Positions 59,544-64,000 of a stretch of DNA of 64,000 nucleotides are shown in pieces (the stretch's first letter is position 1; each line of letters starts with the position of its first letter). Origin of the DNA: Nemertoderma westbladi (lineage: Eukaryota > Xenacoelomorpha > Nemertodermatida > Nemertodermatidae); NCBI GenBank assembly GCA_032718475.1, contig JAUCBJ010001802.1, forward strand, positions 1 through 64,000. The letters are read 5' to 3'. A model generated the notes under the pieces. It was given only the letters and a program-made list of their open reading frames with translations. It was not told the origin of the DNA and searched no databases. Both the position numbers and the translations under genes were made by a program.

Positions 59544-61123
59544 TGTTGAAACATGTTGAACAATGATAATATTTTTTATTGAAGCTACTTGGTTGTACGA
59601 TCAACGCTTCTGCGTCTAATATCGCTTGTTTTACGTTGTTTATTAATTTCAATTTAATTAAATTTTAAACGTACTGTACACATAATAATTAGTAATAACA
59701 TATCTTAATTATCATTACTGTCGACCAACTTACACCTTTCCTTATTTTTTGTTGTTGTTTCAATGAAATTTTCAGAATTTGAGAAATTTAGTTTACCCTT
59801 ACATCGCCCACAGCCACACACTCTAGAATTAATACATCAAACGTCAAAACAATCAATCCGCTATTGGATAAAAATTCAATGACCAGGAAAATCCTTAAAT
59901 GCAAATTTTTAGCTTGGCAGTGTGCGCCAAGCTATATCATAGCGATAATATTGCACAATGAAATATTATGCAATGTATTATTATATTTCAATTTATTATT
60001 AAGTAAAAAATGAATAAACATTATCTATTTCAATATTATTCACTAATCTCGAGGTATTTTATTTACCGAGCGACATCGCGGTTAGTAAAGTGTCGACATA
60101 ATATTAAAAAAAAAAGGTTATACGTTTTTTTCGCATGTAAAACGTACTTTCTTTAAATAAAAAAAAAGAACGAACTGTGTTGACTGTAGTAGTACTTGAA
60201 ATTGAACTGCACTGTATTTTACTATATTGCTTCCATAGCTACTACGTTTCCAATTATTGTACTTTTCAACTCCTGATGCTGCCTTACTCAATGTTAAATA
60301 ATTTAGTGTTCTCGTATATTTATTACGTTAGAGAGCCGCTTAACTACATAAACCAATGTTGGATATTGAATGTGTGAATGGATTTTGCTCAAATTACTTG
60401 CAAACCTTTTCTACTTCGATGCTCTTTCAACACATGTAATAAAATTCAAGAAATTCCACGAAAATGTTTTGACATTTTCTATCTTCTTTGTTTCGCCAGG
60501 AAAAATGAACATTGCGGAACATTATTATATATTATATAATTACTCCACATTCTTATTGGAATATCTTACTAACAAGCACAACAAATGTTATATATTTTGT
60601 AAATTGCTACTAGTTTCTTCGTCATCTTAGCTGGAGATCAAGCCATAAACGAGATTCATATTTCAATTACAACCTTCGGCTACCCCGACACCACTCGTCC
60701 AACCACTTAAACAAATTATTAGGACAAGTGCAGTAGTTCAGAGTAGCCAGTTGAGGATAGCAAGGGATGGCAAAAAAAAAAACATAAAACCAAATGTTGA
60801 AAAGTTGTTCTAGACGTAACAAATCCGAAACAGTCAAAAGAATCACATCGAATTTAGATGCATTGTCCGAAACAATATAATATAAAAATAAGTGGCACTT
60901 GTTGGAAATATTCTACTGTGAATGAATAGTGAAAATTTGGCAAGGCATTTACCTCTAAAAGCACAACCCCCACTGATTAACAAAAATACAGTCTATGTAT
61001 CAAAATCAATGCAGGTGGAATTATGAATTAATTAAATACATAATAAAATAAACGTTGTTGCGGTCTTGCAGTATAGATGTGACGATATTCAACGGTCAAC
61101 GTGTTTGCAGTGATGTGATAGAA
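59544..61123. other. Intergenic, AT-rich
   Basis: Short open frames only (for example 60,177-60,630) with no domain and no codon bias. Nothing else was seen. Confidence 0.6.
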
Positions 61124-62170
61124 TTACTCTCTACCCTGTTCTAGAATGTTCAAGGCTTTCCTAAGATAGTCTACGGCAGTCGGTACGTCATCGTACTCCA
61201 AGGCGCTTTTGCAGTACATACAGTATTTCTGTGCCGCTTCAGAGAGGGCCGCGGTGAGGGGAGCGCCGTTGAGACAGGTACTAGGGGGTTCGGGTTGTTC
61301 GACGGATGGTTGGGGGACCCCGCGCCCGGTAGAGGGGGCAGGGGGTACCTGGGACGACGTGCCCAAAGAGGACGCCCCTGGCCCCAGACCAGACGCCCCT
61401 GGCCCCAGACCAGACGCTCCGGGCCCCAGGCCAGACGAGCCGGGTCCCGGACCAGACGCCCCGGGCCCCAGACCAGACGCCCCGGGCCCCAGACCAGACG
61501 CCCCGGGCCCCAGACCAGACGCCCCGGGCCCCAGACCAGACGCCCCGGGCCCCAGACCAGACGAGCCGGGTCCCAGACCAGACGCCCCGGGCCCCAGACC
61601 AGACTGCCCCGGTCCGATTTGGCCCATCGACCCTCCCACAAACCCGACCTCCGGACCGCTTATAGGATTGCCCTCCGCGTCCAACGGGCCAGCGTGCGGC
61701 GTCTCTCCTCGACTCAAGCACCCGTGGATATACGCAGCCTTAAACCTCGCGTATTTCCTCTTCTCTTCCGCTTCAGCCGGGATATCGTCAAACACGGAAA
61801 GAATATCGAATATGAGAGCGGAAGAGTAAAAGGATTTAACAACAGCCTTATTGAACTGTCCCGCTCGGTCGCGTGTATCCGCCCAGTTGAACAGTTTAAT
61901 CGCGTACTCTTCTATATATGCGGCGCCGACTACCTCATGGGTGACCTCTTCTCGGTCTCCCATAGACTTCTTCGCTTTCTCTAGTCTATCCATCAACCCG
62001 AGGAGGAAGGACTTTGCCTCCGGGGATTTACTGTCCAGTTTTATTGCGGTGTTCATTGCGTACATCCGGGAGTAGTACGCCACTACCGGGTCCCGGTTGT
62101 CGTGATCTTCCGCTGTCTTTAGGTGGTGCTTCACCTGGGAGAGACTCGGGGGGAGACTGGATGACGTCAT
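61124..62170 (-). CDS. VTA1: VTA1 (LIP5) homologue, ESCRT/VPS4 cofactor
   Basis: A 348-residue protein; human VTA1 is about 307. VTA1 stimulates the AAA ATPase VPS4 in disassembling ESCRT-III on endosomes. Residues 1-165 form the helical N-terminal domain (LKTAEDHDNRDPVVAYYSRM, TAIKL, FLLGLMDRLEKAKK, AAYIEEYAIKLFNWAD, NKAVVKSFYSSALIFDIL), which binds ESCRT-III tails. Residues about 310-345 form the C-terminal VSL domain (AQKYCMYCKSALEYDDVPTA, then VDYLRKAL), which binds VPS4. The linker is expanded by about twelve GLGPGAS-type heptads. The gene has no introns. It starts 220 bp after the MED21 stop on the same strand. Confidence 0.95.
   Translation of the reverse strand: MTSSSLPPSLSQVKHHLKTAEDHDNRDPVVAYYSRMYAMNTAIKLDSKSPEAKSFLLGLMDRLEKAKKSMGDREEVTHEVVGAAYIEEYAIKLFNWADTRDRAGQFNKAVVKSFYSSALIFDILSVFDDIPAEAEEKRKYARFKAAYIHGCLSRGETPHAGPLDAEGNPISGPEVGFVGGSMGQIGPGQSGLGPGASGLGPGSSGLGPGASGLGPGASGLGPGASGLGPGASGLGPGASGPGPGSSGLGPGASGLGPGASGLGPGASSLGTSSQVPPAPSTGRGVPQPSVEQPEPPSTCLNGAPLTAALSEAAQKYCMYCKSALEYDDVPTAVDYLRKALNILEQGRE
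61371..61612. repeat. 21-bp coding minisatellite inside VTA1
   Basis: Eleven to twelve units of GCCCCAGACCAGACGCCCCGG (+ strand), each encoding seven residues (GLGPGAS with S or Q variants) in the VTA1 linker. The 21-bp period keeps the frame. Frames on the other strand and phases are open through it by composition. Confidence 0.95.
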
Positions 62171-62270
62171 CTTACAAATGATTTCGATGTATCTAATAAA
62201 ACAATTTCTACTGTACTGTGTACTGGTGTAGGGCTGTAGGGTAATGTTTTATATCCAATCCAGTAATATA

Positions 62271-62276
62271 TTTATT
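62271..62276 (-). terminator. MED21 poly(A) signal
   Basis: TTTATT on the + strand is AATAAA on the minus strand. It lies about 115 bp after the MED21 stop and about 100 bp before the VTA1 start codon, leaving almost no room for a separate VTA1 promoter. Confidence 0.6.
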
Positions 62277-62390
62277 TATGTTCAGTAGCAGTCAGTAGAT
62301 AAAGAGTAATTTCCATTTCTGAAATAATTCAATATCTATCTATAGTCTAGAACTAGAATTACTTAGGCCCTTAGGGTAAAAAACAAAATC

Positions 62391-62882
62391 TTATCTTTCG
62401 CGTTTCACGATCTGCGTTTCTGATTCTTTACTATCCGACAGACCAGACTGTTGGGCAGCAGTATTCTCCAGACTCACATTTAGCGCTGATAGCTTCAGCT
62501 GTAACTGAACATCAGCAATGCTGTTTAAGGCTTGCAGTATCTGTTGTAACAAGCGCTCCCCCTGAGAAACAACCCTCCACAGTTCCCGACTAGCTTCCTC
62601 GTTCTCTCGGTTCAGCTGAGCGAGACTCGCGTTCTGTAGATCAGCGGACGAATCTTCGCTCGGCAACGAGTTGATTAAAGCGTCGATATCCTTTGCGGTC
62701 CTGACTATCAGCTCGCTGAACACTTTGCAGTGTTCCAAAGCCTCCAAGGACTGAACCTGCGGGTTGTTTATTTGGTTGAATTCGCCAGGGGTTGAACTTT
62801 GTTGGAGGACCCCGATAGCGTTGCACATGTGGTCAGAGAGTTGATTGACAGCGTCTTGAAGTTGAGTCAATCGATCGGCCAT
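62391..62882 (-). CDS. MED21: Mediator subunit MED21 (SRB7)
   Basis: A 163-residue protein; human MED21 is about 144. The N-terminus MADRLTQLQDAVNQLSDHMC followed by NAIGVLQQ is nearly the same as the human start (MADRLTQLQDAVN ... CNAIGVLQQ). The helical core RTAKDIDALINSLPSEDS is also conserved. MED21 pairs with MED7 in the Mediator middle module, which links activators to RNA polymerase II. The C-terminal 30 residues are a polar extension. No introns. The ATG is fixed by the conserved N-terminus. Confidence 0.96.
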   Translation of the reverse strand: MADRLTQLQDAVNQLSDHMCNAIGVLQQSSTPGEFNQINNPQVQSLEALEHCKVFSELIVRTAKDIDALINSLPSEDSSADLQNASLAQLNRENEEASRELWRVVSQGERLLQQILQALNSIADVQLQLKLSALNVSLENTAAQQSGLSDSKESETQIVKRER

Positions 62883-63037
62883 ATAACTGTAGGCTACTAC
62901 AGTACTAAGTACTGAAGTACCCGGTACCTGAGTACTGAAGTAATTGCCGTAATGAAATTATTTAATACCGTAGGCTACCTGTCAGCCTGCTGGTCTGTGC
63001 GCTATGCTGTCTGGCTCGGCTTCCTGGAAAACACGCA

Positions 63038-63112
63038 ACAGCGCAACGGCGCAACAGCGCAACAGCGCAACAGCTCTATAACCAATGGGCAGCATTGGCG
63101 CAACAGCGCAAC
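63038..63112. repeat. GCGCAACA short tandem repeat
   Basis: GCGCAACAGCGCAACGGCGC and similar: about five copies of a 9-bp unit, then two more copies 30 bp on. About 160 bp upstream of MED21. Confidence 0.85.
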
Positions 63113-63412
63113 AACCTAAGATTGGTTTATACATTCCACTCTAAGTACATTCTGTTGCGTTCTATGACATTCCATTTCTGTAGCGCCGATGGCGCACCAG
63201 AGTAATAAATAAAGAAAGGTACTGTACGTTCTAAAAGGGATGCGACCTATAACAATCCTAGTACCAATATGGAACTCACTTCCCCAGTGACGTTATCGAA
63301 TCAGTAAGTGTTAAGTCCTTTTGTGACAAACTTAAAACTTGTAATTTATTAGAACATTGCCATTACAATAGATTCGATTAATTAGGACGCATGATCATTC
63401 ATTTATTTTTAG

Positions 63413-63554
63413 TTTCTACTCAGTATGCATAAACTTTTGTCCTTATAAAACACAAAATGTTTTTATAGAAGAGCGAACAGTATTTCTACTCAGTATGCAT
63501 AAACTTTTGTCCTTATAAAACACAAAAAATGTTTTTATAGAAGAGCGAACAGTA
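63413..63554. repeat. Direct tandem duplication of about 71 bp
   Basis: TTTCTACTCAGTATGCATAA ... AGAAGAGCGAACAGTA occurs twice back to back (63,413 and 63,483), differing only by two extra A in the second copy. A very recent duplication. Confidence 0.95.
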
Positions 63555-64000
63555 TTTGATGGCGTGGTTATTTGTAATTATTGCTGTTTCTAATTCAGTG
63601 TATTTAAATGTAAATTGTTGATTTCAATAGTTATTTGTTTTATTTTATAATTTTAATAAAAAGAGAGTTCAATTCAATACAATCCAATGCAGAGCTATAC
63701 CGAGCTAAAACCGTCCTACCATAACTATAGTGATGCCATAGAGATAACAAGTGCAACCAATCATGGTAGACAATTTAGTCTCCCCCTTCCCTTGTCAAGG
63801 GGTTAACATACTGTATTAAATATATCCTTGCCCTCTCGTGAACAAAAGCAATGGAGAATCGATAAGAACCATCGGCCTATTTCCTTTGTAAACTACTTTT
63901 GAACTCGAAACATTATTTACACATTTTAGCGCGCGCAGCAACGCATGAAGTGAAGAATATGTAGTCTTAGCGTATGCCACTACATAGAGTATACAGGTAT

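Larger units (their letters stand above)
62883..64000. other. Upstream of MED21: presumed promoter, small repeats
   Basis: Near the MED21 start are CTGTAG/TACTACAG and GTACC palindromic words. Next come GCGCAACA tandem copies at 63,038-63,112, then AT-rich sequence with a direct duplication at 63,413-63,554. No further gene was seen before the window end. Confidence 0.45.

Noticed and set aside
61209-61984. Plus-strand frames opposite VTA1 (about 206 and 229 residues)
   Set aside because: Antisense shadows of the VTA1 coding minisatellite and conserved gene.

Overview
The window is nuclear DNA from an intron-containing animal, probably a marine invertebrate. The evidence is a Flamingo/CELSR adhesion GPCR with GT-AG introns, orthologues of KIAA2013, VTA1 and MED21, tRNA-derived SINEs, DNA-transposon derivatives and many minisatellites on an AT-rich background. 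A tunicate or other invertebrate deuterostome would fit, but the sequence alone does not settle the lineage.

Layout. 1-28,980 is the 3' part of a CELSR gene on the + strand: eight exons splice in one consistent frame into 2,784 codons, from the second half of cadherin repeat 2 to a C-terminal ETAV motif carried on a 31-nt last exon. EC1 and the signal peptide lie upstream of the window. The introns hold minisatellites (units of about 20-21 and 33 bp), SINEs, an AT-rich inverted repeat and a whole nested intronless gene, KIAA2013 (15,317-17,209, same strand). 30-33.7 kb is repeat-dense: a CCCC-TATGTACAAAACAAAGA minisatellite and a cluster of transposon-like repeats with long poly(G)/poly(C) runs. 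33,763-35,214 (+) encodes a nine-finger C2H2 protein. 36-43 kb holds transposon derivatives (one TTAA-flanked), a 52-bp minisatellite and an unrecognised Trp-rich, possibly mitochondrial, protein (39,224-39,835, -).

44,929-47,055 (-) encodes the most striking protein: six C-x2-C-x12-H-x5-H fingers of the dsRNA-binding JAZ/ZNF346 type, a short degenerate repeat, then a complete eIF2alpha-kinase-type catalytic domain. It looks like a PKR-style dsRNA sensor built with zinc fingers instead of dsRBDs. It sits between two inverted repeats: a smaller one at 43.8-44.8 kb and a roughly 4-kb palindrome at 50.2-54.1 kb made of about 147-bp tandem units and interrupted by a 706-bp TA-flanked transposon derivative.

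55,230-59,473 (+) is a five-exon gene of unknown function (short hydrophobic patch, helical region, acidic tail). 61,124-62,882 (-) carries MED21 followed closely by VTA1. Both are intronless, and the MED21 poly(A) signal lies about 100 bp before the VTA1 start. VTA1 carries an in-frame 21-bp coding minisatellite.

No common pathway links these genes. CELSR acts in planar polarity and adhesion, VTA1 in ESCRT/VPS4 membrane remodelling, MED21 in transcription, and the zinc-finger kinase probably in translational stress or antiviral control. All calls come from reading the sequence; no database search was possible.
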